This document shows, in pieces, positions 33,293 to 41,726 of a stretch of 64,000 nucleotides of DNA; within the stretch, counting starts at the first letter, position 1, and each line of letters starts with the position of its first letter. A program made the translations under genes and the position numbers. The stretch lies in contig JADJHN010000001.1 of NCBI GenBank assembly GCA_016707485.1, forward strand, positions 868,001 through 932,000. Reading direction: 5' to 3'. Source of the stretch: Lysobacterales bacterium. Lineage in GTDB: Bacteria > Pseudomonadota > Gammaproteobacteria > Xanthomonadales > Rhodanobacteraceae. The notes beneath the pieces are model-generated. The model did not search any database. It had not been told where the DNA came from and was given only the letters and a program-made list of their open reading frames with translations.

Positions 33293-34087
33293 TCAAGCCA
33301 AACGCTCTTCCCGCTTGGCCTGCAGCCACAGATCTTCCTGCTGCTCCAACGACTTTTCCGCAAGTGATGTGCCGGCTTCCGCTGCAATGGCCTCCATGCG
33401 CCGGAAGCGGCGCTCGAACTTGGCGTTGGCATGGCGCATGGCCGTCGAGACATCGACATGGGCATGGCGGGCCAGATTCGCGCAAACAAACAGGACATCA
33501 CCAATCTCGTCGGTGAGCCTGGCCGGATCGGCACCGCCGGCGAATTCGGCGCGCACCTCGTCGATCTCCTCATGCAGCTTGTCGAACACCGGATTCACGT
33601 CGGGCCAATCGAAACCGACCCTGGCCGCACGCTTCTGCAGCTTGGTCGCACGCTGCCACTCCGGCAGGCCGCGCGCGATTCCGGCCAGCGCGCTGCGATC
33701 CGCGTCGCCAGCGTCTTCACGTTCCCGGCGTTTGATCGCCTCCCAGTTGCCCAGCACTTCCTCCGCCGTGTCCGCCCTGGCCTCGGCGAACACATGCGGA
33801 TGCCGCGAGACCATCTTGTTGCAGATCGCCGCCACGACATCCTCGAAACGGAAATGTCCGGCCTCCTCGGCCATGCGCGCATGGAACACGACCTGCAGCA
33901 GCAGATCGCCCAGCTCGTCGCGGAGATCGGCATAGTCGCGACGATCGACGGCATCGGCGACTTCATAGGCTTCCTCGATCGTGTAGGGCACGATGGTCTC
34001 GAAACTCTGCTCGACATCCCACGGACAACCGTTGTCCGGATCGCGCAGGCGCGCCATGATGGCGAGCAGATCGTCAATGTTCGGCAT
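33293..34087 (-). CDS. mazG: Nucleoside triphosphate pyrophosphohydrolase MazG
   Basis: MazG hydrolyses NTPs and dNTPs to NMP and PPi and lowers ppGpp during stress. The 264-residue protein is the tandem-domain form. The first domain carries DPDNGCPWDVEQSFETIVPY, TIEEAYEVADAV and DLRDELGDLLLQVVFHA (metal-binding EExxE-12-28-ExxD pattern). The second has KLHEEIDEVRAE and LTDEIGDVLFVCANLARH. The ATG at 34087 has GAGGAAG 4 bases before it. It is divergent from the MFS gene. Confidence 0.97.
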   Translation of the reverse strand: MPNIDDLLAIMARLRDPDNGCPWDVEQSFETIVPYTIEEAYEVADAVDRRDYADLRDELGDLLLQVVFHARMAEEAGHFRFEDVVAAICNKMVSRHPHVFAEARADTAEEVLGNWEAIKRREREDAGDADRSALAGIARGLPEWQRATKLQKRAARVGFDWPDVNPVFDKLHEEIDEVRAEFAGGADPARLTDEIGDVLFVCANLARHAHVDVSTAMRHANAKFERRFRRMEAIAAEAGTSLAEKSLEQQEDLWLQAKREERLA

Positions 34088-34183
34088 CGGGCTTCCTCGA
34101 TATTCGCGTGCGCATTGACGCCTAGAGTGCGTGAATCGGCAACGCTCTGCCAATGACTGCGCTTGCGCCCCGACCGAGATTGC

Positions 34184-35458
34184 ATGTCCGCCACATTCCG
34201 CTCGCTGCGTGGTTTCAATTTCCGGCTCTGGGCGGCCGGCGCGTTTGTCTCGAATATCGGCACCTGGATGCAGCGCACGGCGCAGGATTGGCTGGTCTTC
34301 GCCGAGTTGACCGACCGCAACGCCACTGCCGTCGGCATCGTCATGGCCCTGCAGTTTGGACCGCCGCTGCTGTTGCTGCCCTTGACCGGCTTGGTCGCCG
34401 ATCATTTCGACCGCCGTCGCGTGCTCATGCTCACGCAGACCTGCATGGGCCTGCTCGCGCTCGGCCTCGGCCTGCTCACGATCAGCGGGCATGCCGTGCT
34501 CTGGCACGTGCATGTGTTCGCGTTTCTGCTTGGCTGCATTACCGCCTTCGATGCGCCGGCCCGGCAGACCTTTGTCTCCGACCTGGTGACCGAGGCGGAG
34601 CTGTCGAATGCAGTGGCCCTCAACTCGACTTCGTTCAATGGCGCGCGCCTGGTTGGCCCGGCCGTTGCCGGCCTGCTCATTGCATGGATCGGCACCGGCT
34701 GGGTGTTTGTCCTCAACGCGATTTCGTTCATCGCGGTGATCGCCTCGCTCCGCCTGCTGCGCATCAATGAACTGCAACGCCATGCCCGTGCGGTACGCGT
34801 ACGTGGCAGCCTGTTCGAGGGATTCCGCTATGTCTGGAGGCGACCGGATCTGGTCGCGATCCTGACCATGTTGTTCCTGATCGCCACCTTCGGACTCAAC
34901 TTTCCGATCTTCGTCTCGATGATGTCGGTGACCATCTTCCACGGCGGCCCGGGCCAGTACGGCGTGCTCATCTCGACCATGGCCGTGGGCTCGGTGACCG
35001 GTGCCCTGCTCTCCGCACGCCGCGCGCGACCGCAGCTGTCGCAACTCCTGATCAGCGCGATCGCGTTTGCCTTGAGCACGCTGGTGGCCGCGATCACGCC
35101 CAATGCAGTGCTGTTCGGCCTGGTGTTGATCATTGTCGGCATGTCCGCGCAAACCTTCATGACCACGTCCAACAGCCTCGTCCAGCTCTCCACCGAACCC
35201 GCCATGCGCGGTCGCGTGCTGGCGATCCTGCTCGCCCTCGCACTCGGTGGCACACCGATCGGCGCACCGATCGTCGGCTGGGTCGCCGATACCTTTGGCG
35301 CACGCTGGTCACTGGGCATCGGCGTGGCAGCGGGTGCTGCCGCCTTGCTGGTCGGCATTCGCTACCTGGTCCGCCATCGCGGCTTGCGCGTGTACTCCGA
35401 AAGCGGCCGATGGCGCATCACGATCGACCAGGGCCCTTTGCACCGCCCGCCGGATTGA
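34184..35458 (+). CDS. MFS transporter (EntS/MFS_3-like)
   Basis: The roughly 424-residue product has twelve predicted membrane helices and the MFS_3/enterobactin-exporter-type features: FNFRLWAAGAFVSNIGTWMQ in helix 1, the loop GLVADHFDRRRVLML (MFS motif A), DAPARQTFVSDLV in the helix 4-5 region and GAPIVGWVADTFGAR. Related proteins export siderophores, drugs or small metabolites; the substrate here is unknown. The ATG at 34184 begins the helix-1 block. It is divergent from mazG with a 96-bp gap. Confidence 0.9.
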   Translation: MSATFRSLRGFNFRLWAAGAFVSNIGTWMQRTAQDWLVFAELTDRNATAVGIVMALQFGPPLLLLPLTGLVADHFDRRRVLMLTQTCMGLLALGLGLLTISGHAVLWHVHVFAFLLGCITAFDAPARQTFVSDLVTEAELSNAVALNSTSFNGARLVGPAVAGLLIAWIGTGWVFVLNAISFIAVIASLRLLRINELQRHARAVRVRGSLFEGFRYVWRRPDLVAILTMLFLIATFGLNFPIFVSMMSVTIFHGGPGQYGVLISTMAVGSVTGALLSARRARPQLSQLLISAIAFALSTLVAAITPNAVLFGLVLIIVGMSAQTFMTTSNSLVQLSTEPAMRGRVLAILLALALGGTPIGAPIVGWVADTFGARWSLGIGVAAGAAALLVGIRYLVRHRGLRVYSESGRWRITIDQGPLHRPPD

Positions 35459-35548
35459 GTCTGTGCATCAATTTTCAGCCCGATGCATCACGCATCAAAG
35501 GAATGAATGACCCGCAACAAGCAACAATCCCCTTGTCAGGCACCGGAA

Positions 35549-35588
35549 TTGACATACGCTTGTATTCATTGTACAAGATCACGTACAA
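35549..35588 (+). promoter_or_regulatory. yefM-yoeB promoter and TGTACA-type operator
   Basis: A perfect -35 TTGACA (35549-35554) is followed at 17 bases by TACAAG. The same stretch holds overlapping inverted repeats: CTTGTA (35559-35564) with TACAAG (35572-35577), and TTGTAC (35569-35574) with GTACAA (35583-35588), including TGTACA at 35570-35575. TGTACA palindromes are the known recognition core of YefM operators, so autorepression by the antitoxin complex is likely. AGGAGG sits at 35590-35595. Confidence 0.8.
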
Positions 35589-35600
35589 CAGGAGGATCCG

Positions 35601-35852
35601 ATGGACGCTATTACCTACAGCACTGCCAGGGCCAAGCTGGCCGACACCATGGATCGCGTCTGCGACGACCACGAGCCAATCATCATCACGCGCAACGGGG
35701 ATCAAGCCGTCGTAATGATGTCGCTCGACGACTTCAAGGCGCTGGAGGAAACCGCCTACCTTCTGCGCAGTCCGAAGAACGCAAGGCGGCTGCTGGAGAG
35801 CATTGCCGCGCTTGACTCCGGCAGGGGTGCGCTACGGAAGCTGGCAGAGTGA
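35601..35852 (+). CDS. yefM: YefM-type antitoxin (Phd/YefM family)
   Basis: YefM binds and neutralises YoeB and represses its own promoter. The 83-residue protein has the family start ITYSTARAKLADTMDRVCDD, the DNA-binding region and EPIIITRNGDQAVVMMSLDD, then LEETAYLLRSPKNARRLLES, the toxin-contact helix. AGGAGG 5 bases upstream gives a strong ribosome site. Its stop overlaps the toxin GTG start (GTGA at 35849-35852). Confidence 0.96.
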   Translation: MDAITYSTARAKLADTMDRVCDDHEPIIITRNGDQAVVMMSLDDFKALEETAYLLRSPKNARRLLESIAALDSGRGALRKLAE

Positions 35853-36103
35853 AACTGATCTTCTCGGAGCAAGCCTGGGAAGACTACTTGTACTGGCAAC
35901 AAATTGACAAAAAGCTCTTGCAGCGAATCAATGCCTTGATCAGGGAGATTGCGCGAACGCCATATGAGGGCACAGGGAAACCCGAGTCACTGAAGCATGC
36001 GTTATCAGGCTACTGGTCGCGGCGTATCAATGATGAGCATCGAATTGTCTACAAAGTAGCTGACGACTCTTTATTTATTGCGCAGTTGCGATACCACTAC
36101 TGA
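35849..36103 (+). CDS. yoeB: YoeB-type mRNA interferase toxin
   Basis: YoeB cuts mRNA at the ribosomal A site. The 84-residue protein matches E. coli YoeB in length and keeps all catalytic residues: Glu46 (GTGKPESLKH), Arg65 (NDEHRIVY) and the C-terminal His83-Tyr84 (LRYHY). It uses a GTG start overlapping the antitoxin stop, which normally keeps toxin below antitoxin. It looks intact and functional. Confidence 0.97.
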   Translation: MKLIFSEQAWEDYLYWQQIDKKLLQRINALIREIARTPYEGTGKPESLKHALSGYWSRRINDEHRIVYKVADDSLFIAQLRYHY

Positions 36104-36451
36104 CGGCACCAAATCGGGACGACCCGCTCTTCTCTTGCCTCCGGCTCTACTTGCCTGGCAGCACGCAATAACCCGGCCCAAGCGCAATGCGCATCTCCGA
36201 TACTTCGTTTCCAAGTCTCGAGAGAAATCAATGACTCTGCCCCCGTCGATCCGGACTTAAAATTACTTTGACCCATCGATTCTTGAAATCGCTGACTCAA
36301 CCCTTATCGGTCTGCTATCTGTTCTATTTGGCGGTATCACTCCACTCCGAGTTCACGCAAGCACTCGGGCAAAGGGTCCATGCTGAGCTGGCCCGCGCCC
36401 GACAGAGGCTGCACTTGCACTGTCGAATTAACGCATATACGATAAACAAGC
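36104..36451. other. Gene-poor A/T-richer gap between the two toxin-antitoxin modules
   Basis: In these 348 bases no gene is convincing. Short stretches such as CGAGAGAAATCAATGACTC look like remnants of lost coding sequence. The end holds the brnT promoter. Base composition is visibly more A/T-rich than the flanking core genes. Confidence 0.45.
36415..36443 (+). promoter_or_regulatory. Candidate promoter for brnT-brnA
   Basis: TTGCAC (36415-36420), exactly 17 bases and TACGAT (36438-36443) stand just before the brnT ATG at 36452. The start would be close to the first codon, so the transcript is nearly leaderless, and no Shine-Dalgarno sequence is visible. BrnA normally represses this promoter. 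Confidence 0.5.
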
Positions 36452-36724
36452 ATGAGCCACGACCCTGCCAAGCGCCGAAAGAATCTGCGCAAGCACAAGA
36501 TTGACTTGCCCGGCTGCATGGAAGCGTTTGATGGCCCGATGCTTTCCCGGGAAGATGACCGGGAAAGCTACGGAGAACAACGGTTGGTGAGCCTGGGCTG
36601 GGCGCATGGGCGGGTGGTTGTGCTGGTGTGGACCGACCGCGAGGAAGGCCCGAGATTGATTTCCTGTCGAGAGGCCGAAACCTATGAACGAGAAGCGTAC
36701 TACCGCGCGTACCCGCAAAGCTGA
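36452..36724 (+). CDS. brnT: BrnT-family ribonuclease toxin (DUF497)
   Basis: BrnT is a RelE-like-fold ribonuclease whose activity is blocked by BrnA. The 90-residue protein has the family start DPAKRRKNLRKHKIDL, the middle RLVSLGWAHGRVVVLVWTDR and the terminal LISCREAETYEREAYYR, with the basic and Glu residues used for RNA cleavage. Compared with typical BrnT it has a slightly altered FDGPMLSREDDRESYGEQR loop. The antitoxin gene overlaps its 3' end by 41 bases. Confidence 0.9.
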   Translation: MSHDPAKRRKNLRKHKIDLPGCMEAFDGPMLSREDDRESYGEQRLVSLGWAHGRVVVLVWTDREEGPRLISCREAETYEREAYYRAYPQS

Positions 36725-36968
36725 CGTGCCCTACAACCCGAAGGACAAGGCGGCCACACTGAAATACTGGGAAGGCGCTACCCCGCACAAGGGCACTGCG
36801 GAGTTGCACGCCAAACGTGGCCGGCCTGCAAAGGCGGCCGAGGAGCGCAAAGAGCAAATCGCGTTGCGCGTGGATAAGGAAGTGCTGGAGTGGTACCGCG
36901 CCCAAGGCACGGGATGGCAAACGCGAATGAATGCAGTGCTGAAAGCGTTTCGAGACGCGACAGTCTGA
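36684..36968 (+). CDS. brnA: BrnA-family antitoxin (DUF4415)
   Basis: BrnA dimers bind BrnT and the promoter through a ribbon-helix-helix domain. The 94-residue protein has a flexible basic N-terminus, KRGRPAKAAEERK and the C-terminal RHH block IALRVDKEVLEWYRAQGTGW followed by QTRMNAVLKAF. The toxin-first order with 41 bases of overlap is normal for brnTA. Confidence 0.92.
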   Translation: MNEKRTTARTRKADVPYNPKDKAATLKYWEGATPHKGTAELHAKRGRPAKAAEERKEQIALRVDKEVLEWYRAQGTGWQTRMNAVLKAFRDATV

Positions 36969-37053
36969 TCCCTTTGCGCTCCCCTTGGAAATCTATGGCC
37001 TGAATTCAGCCGCCGCGTCAGCGGTCGGATTGACTAGCGTGTGAGAAGGAATA

Positions 37054-37374
37054 CTAGCAACCGGAGCGGCGAAACCGCTCTTCTGCTGCGCGCATGCTCG
37101 TGACGGTTCGATTGAAATCTGAGTTGGCGTTTTCCAGCCTCTGCTGTTCTTGCTGACAGTAATCTTCGCGATTCTGCGCTTGGTAGCCCTCAGAGGAATC
37201 ACTGCTGTTGGAGTGTTGGACAGGCTGCGGTGTGCAACCGTACAGCACATTCACTCTATTCAGCCAGCAACCGCCCGCTCTGCCGTCCGTATATGGGATC
37301 CACGTATCTGCTTTCGCAAGCAGAGGCGCGATGAGAAGCGCAAAACCCACAAGACATACTGGAGCGATCTGCAT
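37054..37374 (-). CDS. Unrecognised small secreted protein with Cys pairs
   Basis: I do not recognise this 106-residue protein. It has a clear signal peptide (MQIAPVCLVGFALLIAPLLAKA) followed by DTWIPYTDGRAGGCWLNRVN, a Ser/Gln-rich middle and a Gln/Glu/Arg-rich helical end (EDYCQQEQQRLENANSDFNR) closing with FRRSGC. Four mature cysteines could form disulphides in the periplasm. AAGGGG stands 7 bases before the ATG. It lies in the A/T-richer patch beside the toxin-antitoxin modules, next to another small gene on the same strand. Confidence 0.65.
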   Translation of the reverse strand: MQIAPVCLVGFALLIAPLLAKADTWIPYTDGRAGGCWLNRVNVLYGCTPQPVQHSNSSDSSEGYQAQNREDYCQQEQQRLENANSDFNRTVTSMRAAEERFRRSGC

Positions 37375-37460
37375 GATTTTCCCCTTCTGACGCTAGAGTT
37401 AAGCGGCACGCGGGTCTATCCGCGTCCGGTCGGACGAATGGCTAGAACTGCTGCCAACCT

Positions 37461-37871
37461 TCATTTCCGACGAGTCTCGTCAATGATTACGCCAGCCAGC
37501 GCGCCACCCGCGCCAAAGACAACGAACAAGGGTACGCCAATAGCACCGCCCAGCGCCGCGATGCCGGCACCTTGGCCAGACAGCGTAAGTGCCCCAACCG
37601 CTGCGCCCATGGCCATTCGGGCCGGCAATCCACGCTCCGTCCAACCTACACGTTTGAGCTCCTGCCAAGCAACTTGAAGGACTGGTGCAAGCACTTTCCG
37701 ATCGGTTGAGGCGAGAATTGCGGCCTTCGCTTTGGAAATTGCCGACGTATTGCTTGATCTAATATCAAGCATGGCCTGCGCCCATAAGCGCAGCGCGTCT
37801 AGCTCGTTAGGCTTAGTGGCAATGACAATCGCCATTCCGATCTCCCGCGCTTTGTCTTGTTTCGCTTCCAT
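37461..37871 (-). CDS. Unrecognised protein with C-terminal glycine-zipper hydrophobic segment
   Basis: This 136-residue protein has a soluble helical N-terminus (MEAKQDKAREIGMAIVIATK, with ALRLWAQAMLD). A long Gly/Ala-rich hydrophobic tail follows (GAAVGALTLSGQGAGIAALG, then GAIGVPLFVVFGAGGALAGV), ending IIDETRRK. The tail could be one or two membrane segments of the glycine-zipper kind. AGGAGGG sits 4 bases before the ATG at 37871, so expression is likely. Function is unknown; the tail recalls small membrane or toxin-like proteins, but no family match can be claimed. Confidence 0.6.
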   Translation of the reverse strand: MEAKQDKAREIGMAIVIATKPNELDALRLWAQAMLDIRSSNTSAISKAKAAILASTDRKVLAPVLQVAWQELKRVGWTERGLPARMAMGAAVGALTLSGQGAGIAALGGAIGVPLFVVFGAGGALAGVIIDETRRK

Positions 37872-38110
37872 AACCCTCCTCCAATGCAACCAAGCAGTTC
37901 TAACTCTATTCGACCCGAAAATGGGATGTATTCCACAAGCCTAACACGGATTTTTGACTGAGGCCTGTCGGAATTTGTTTATTACAATCATTGTGTTTTG
38001 TCCCTTCCATGACTTAATTCCACGATCTAATTCTGGGTATTTTCCGGGTAGGCTTGATCAAAAAATTTCACGGGATCAATTGGCGTGGCTGCAAATTCCC
38101 GACAGGCGTC

Positions 38111-38131
38111 GCGGCTGAAGCCGCTTCCTAC
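38111..38131. repeat. REP element (GCGGCTGAAGCCGC type), single copy
   Basis: GCGGCTGAAGCCGCTTCCTAC contains a hairpin GCGGCT/AGCCGC. It has the same core as the two REPs at 55533-55546 and 55585-55598. REPs of this GTAGGAGCGGCTTCAGCCGC type are abundant in Pseudomonas and Lysobacterales and are spread by RAYT transposases, none of which is in this window. Confidence 0.75.
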
Positions 38132-38170
38132 AAAGTGGGCTGGAAGCAGAGGTTTGCATCAGCATGTCGC

Positions 38171-40768
38171 TCACACCCCGGCGACCGGGACCGGCTTGGG
38201 CGGCTCGAACAGCGTCGTGCCGAAAGTGGGCAAGGATTTCGGCAGATGCAGGCGCGGCATGCCGACGACATAGCCTTGCGCCATGTCGACGCCGCATTCG
38301 TAGAGGGTGCGCAGCATGGCCACGTCCTCGACGCATTCGGCAATGGTTTTCTTGCCGGCGGTTTCGGCGATTGAAGTCAACGCGGCAATGATCGTGCGAT
38401 CGAGATCATCGTGCGGCAGGCCCTGGATCAGCGAGCCGTCGATCTTGAGAATGTCGGCCTCGATCTGCTTGAGGTAGGCGAAGGTCGAGAAGCCGGTGCC
38501 GAAATCATCGACCGCGATGCGGCAGCCGAGCGCGCGCAACGCGGTCAACTGCGCCTGCGCATTGTGAATGTCGTTGATTGAATGCGATTCGATGATCTCG
38601 ATGATGATTGCTGCCGGATTGACGTCGTATTCGACGATCTTCGCGGTGACGAAATCGGTGATCCCGGCCTTCTCCAGGGTCTGTGCCGAGATGTTGATGG
38701 TCAGCGCGATCGGCCGCGGGCTGTCGCGGGTTTCGCGCAGCGCCATGAGAGCGTGGTCGATGACCCAGAAATCGATTTCCTGCATGAGGCCGAAGCGTTC
38801 GGCGGCAGGCAGGAAGGCGTTTGGTGAAATCAGCTCGCCCTGACTGCCCTGCAGTCGTACCAGCACCTCGAACAAGGCCTCCTCGTACGGATTGCGCTCG
38901 AGCTGACGCAGCCAGATGTCCTTGCTGTTCTTGCTGGTGACGGTATCGTTCTCCATGCCCTTGAGCGGCACGATCGGCTGGTAGCAGAGCACGAAGCGGT
39001 TGGTGCGCAAGGCGTCCTCGAGACGCACCGACCAGCCGAGATCCTCGTCGATCGCGGCCAGTCGACCGGTTTCCGCCGAATACATCTGGCACTGGTTGCG
39101 CCCGCTGCGCTTGGCCATGTGGCAGGCGATATCGGCATGCGCCATGGCGTCGCCCGGCGACCACGCCGTATCGTCGATCTTTGCGCAACCAATCGACAGG
39201 GTGATGCGGTAGCTCTTGCCGCCGTAGGTGAACGGCGTTGCCGTGAGCACGCGGCGGAAGCCGTCGGCCAGGCTCATCAGGTCGCTGGCGCCGACATTGG
39301 TCAGCAGCACGGCAAACTCGTCGCCACCCATGCGCGCCAGGTAGTCGCTGCCGCGCAGGCGCGACTTCAGCCTCTGGCTCACTTCCAGCAACAAGCGATC
39401 GCCGGCGACGTGCCCGGCGGTATCGTTGATGTACTTGAAGCGATCCAGGTCGATGAACAGCAACATGGCCGACTGGCCGGTGCGGCGCACGCGATTGCAC
39501 TCCTGTTCGAGTTGCGCCTCGAACCAGCCGCGGTTGAACAGCTTGGTCAGGCTGTCATGCTCGGCCTGCCAGCGCAGCTCGTCCTCCAGCGCGCGCCGCG
39601 CGGAGACATCGCGGAAGGCGACGACCGAACCGTTCTGCTCGGCGTCCATGCGCAGCGGATGCACGTTGCATTCGACGAGGACGCCGCGCTTGGCCGAAGT
39701 CCAGAAGCGCGTCTGCAGGGCCGACATCTCGCTGCCGCTGGCATAGCACTGCTGCAACTGCGACGCCGCACGCTGCATCGGCATGCCGTTTTCATCGGCG
39801 TAATGGAAGGCATCGAAGGCCGAGTGGCCGATCAGTTCGTTGCCGTCCTGGTAGCCGAGCAGGTCGAGCGCGGCCGGATTGATGAACTGGATGATGCCCT
39901 CGACATCGACGCCGTAGACACCCTCGCCGACCGAGGACAGGATGCCCTGCAGGCGGCGGCGCTCGTTGTCGATCGCCTTGCGATCGTTGATCGTCCGCGC
40001 CAGCGAGGCAATGCGCGCCAGCAGCAGGTCGCGGGATTCGCTCTTGAACAGGCATTCAAGCGCGCCGCAGGCCAGCGATTCGGAAATCACCGCATCGGAA
40101 TAGGTGCCGGTGATCGTCGCGGTGAGGATGTGCTGGGTTGCGGGATCGTTGCGGATCAGCGTGATCAGCGCGGTGCCGTTCTGCTCGGGCATCAGGTAAT
40201 CGATGATGGCGATGTCGTAGCTTTGCCGGGACACCTTCTTCCAGCCTTCGCCCACGCTCTCGGCGACATCGACGTGGTAACCGTGCTTCTGCAGCAGGCG
40301 CGAATAGCCGGCCCGCACGGTGGCGGAATCATCGACCAGCAGGATGCGGATCTGCTCGTCGTGCTCACTCAGAACCGGCTTGATGCTCGCGTTCGGCCGC
40401 AGCAACTGGCCGACTGCATTCGGCGCCTCGAGATACTCCGACCACAGGGTCAGCGCCGTGCGCGGCCGCGACATGCGCCAGTTGACCGCATTGGCATTGC
40501 TCGAATCGGCCATGATGAGGACGGCAAGGTGTTCGAAACGCTCGCTGTGGAGCAGCCCGAAGACATCCTCGACCAGACCGTCCGAATACTCGGGCCAGCC
40601 GAGCACCACCGCATCGAGGGTGGCATGGCCGAGCTGGGATCGCTGCAGGGTATCGAAGGCCTCGGCCAGCGTGGCCACGGCGGTGACCACGTATCCGCTC
40701 TGGCTGAGTACCGCCGAGAGCGCGCGGCGCCGCGTTTGCGAGGTATCGGCGAGCAGGATCTTGTTCAT
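38171..40768 (-). CDS. REC-REC-PAS-GGDEF-EAL cyclic-di-GMP signalling protein
   Basis: The 865-residue cytoplasmic protein combines five domains. The N-terminal receiver (residues 1-130) is degenerate: the acidic pair is replaced (LADTS) and the phospho-Asp position reads VVLGWPE. The second receiver (140-260) is intact with VDDSA, Asp190 (IIDYLMPEQNG), Thr and Lys242. A PAS domain (about 272-390) follows. The GGDEF domain has an intact GGDEF (481-485) and I-site RGSD (472-475). The phosphodiesterase domain has EVLVRL in place of EAL, with the NIS, IESHS, DDFGTGFS, KIDGSL and AECVED motifs kept, so it is probably active. The ATG at 40768 starts the first receiver. No partner kinase is adjacent. 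Confidence 0.92.
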   Translation of the reverse strand: MNKILLADTSQTRRRALSAVLSQSGYVVTAVATLAEAFDTLQRSQLGHATLDAVVLGWPEYSDGLVEDVFGLLHSERFEHLAVLIMADSSNANAVNWRMSRPRTALTLWSEYLEAPNAVGQLLRPNASIKPVLSEHDEQIRILLVDDSATVRAGYSRLLQKHGYHVDVAESVGEGWKKVSRQSYDIAIIDYLMPEQNGTALITLIRNDPATQHILTATITGTYSDAVISESLACGALECLFKSESRDLLLARIASLARTINDRKAIDNERRRLQGILSSVGEGVYGVDVEGIIQFINPAALDLLGYQDGNELIGHSAFDAFHYADENGMPMQRAASQLQQCYASGSEMSALQTRFWTSAKRGVLVECNVHPLRMDAEQNGSVVAFRDVSARRALEDELRWQAEHDSLTKLFNRGWFEAQLEQECNRVRRTGQSAMLLFIDLDRFKYINDTAGHVAGDRLLLEVSQRLKSRLRGSDYLARMGGDEFAVLLTNVGASDLMSLADGFRRVLTATPFTYGGKSYRITLSIGCAKIDDTAWSPGDAMAHADIACHMAKRSGRNQCQMYSAETGRLAAIDEDLGWSVRLEDALRTNRFVLCYQPIVPLKGMENDTVTSKNSKDIWLRQLERNPYEEALFEVLVRLQGSQGELISPNAFLPAAERFGLMQEIDFWVIDHALMALRETRDSPRPIALTINISAQTLEKAGITDFVTAKIVEYDVNPAAIIIEIIESHSINDIHNAQAQLTALRALGCRIAVDDFGTGFSTFAYLKQIEADILKIDGSLIQGLPHDDLDRTIIAALTSIAETAGKKTIAECVEDVAMLRTLYECGVDMAQGYVVGMPRLHLPKSLPTFGTTLFEPPKPVPVAGV

Positions 40769-40928
40769 CGGTTGCCACTCGTTGAGGATTGCGGCCGGGG
40801 CGTGGCTGCAAGGGCATTCGATGCACGATTCATGCCCATTCCCCGACCAGCCTCGCCGAAACCGCGCAACCGGCCATTGCCGATGTCGCCCGGCAGCGTG
40901 ACAACAAGCCGCCGCACCCGGTTTCGCT

Positions 40929-41726
40929 TCAGCGGCCGCCGAGCAGGCCGGGCCAGTCCACCTGTGCATCCCCGCAGGCAATGAACTCGGGATTGAGCAG
41001 GGATTCCTTGCGGTTGTAGCGCAGCGGGTTGCCGTGCAGGTCGATGACGGCTCCACCGGCCTCCTCGAGCACGCACTGGGCAGCGGCGGTATCCCATTCC
41101 GAAGTCGGCCCGAGGCGGACATAGAGATCGGCTTCAGCGGCGGCGATGCGCAGGAACTTCAGCGAGGAGCCAAGCGGGATGATCTCGTGCACGCCGACGC
41201 GCTCCAGCATGCCGAGCAGGCGCGGATCGCCGTGCGAGCGGCTGCCGGCAACCACCAGCGGTTGTGCGCGCCGGCGCGTGCGGCATCGCCCTGGTGCGGC
41301 TTCGGCCCGCGCCATCCACGCACCACCGCCCTGCCAGGCCCAGGCAATCACGCCACTGACCGGCACCTGGACGACACCGAGCACGCTGCGCTCGCCATCG
41401 ATGAGGGCGATGTTGACGGTGAACTCGCCATTGCGCTTGACGAACTCGCGGGTGCCATCAAGGGGATCGACCAGCCAGTAGCGCGGCCATTGGCGACGCT
41501 GCTGCCAGTCGATCGCCGCCGATTCCTCGGAGAGGATGGGCAACTCGGGGGTGAGCCTGCGCAATCCCTCGACGATGCAGTGGTGTGCGGCGAGGTCGGC
41601 GGCGGTCAACGGCGAACGGTCATCCTTGTGTTCGACGGCAAACTCGCCGTCATACACGGCGAGGATTTCCGCGGCAGCGCGACGGGCGATCGCGCAGACC
41701 TCGACGATCAGGCTTTCCAGGTTCAT
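40929..41726 (-). CDS. cysQ: 3'(2'),5'-bisphosphate nucleotidase CysQ
   Basis: CysQ removes the 3'-phosphate from PAP, the by-product of sulfate assimilation and ACP transfer. The 265-residue protein has the inositol-phosphatase-fold metal motifs LPILSEESA, DPLDGTREF and SEWDTAAAQCVLEEAGG, and ends with LRYNRKESLLNPEFIACG as CysQ does. It overlaps nudE by 4 bases (ATGA), the usual nudE-cysQ pairing. Confidence 0.96.
   Translation of the reverse strand: MNLESLIVEVCAIARRAAAEILAVYDGEFAVEHKDDRSPLTAADLAAHHCIVEGLRRLTPELPILSEESAAIDWQQRRQWPRYWLVDPLDGTREFVKRNGEFTVNIALIDGERSVLGVVQVPVSGVIAWAWQGGGAWMARAEAAPGRCRTRRRAQPLVVAGSRSHGDPRLLGMLERVGVHEIIPLGSSLKFLRIAAAEADLYVRLGPTSEWDTAAAQCVLEEAGGAVIDLHGNPLRYNRKESLLNPEFIACGDAQVDWPGLLGGR

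Noticed and set aside
36268..36504. A 78-codon gene before brnT
   Set aside because: No ribosome site, and it overlaps the brnT promoter and start; the sequence looks like chance reading.
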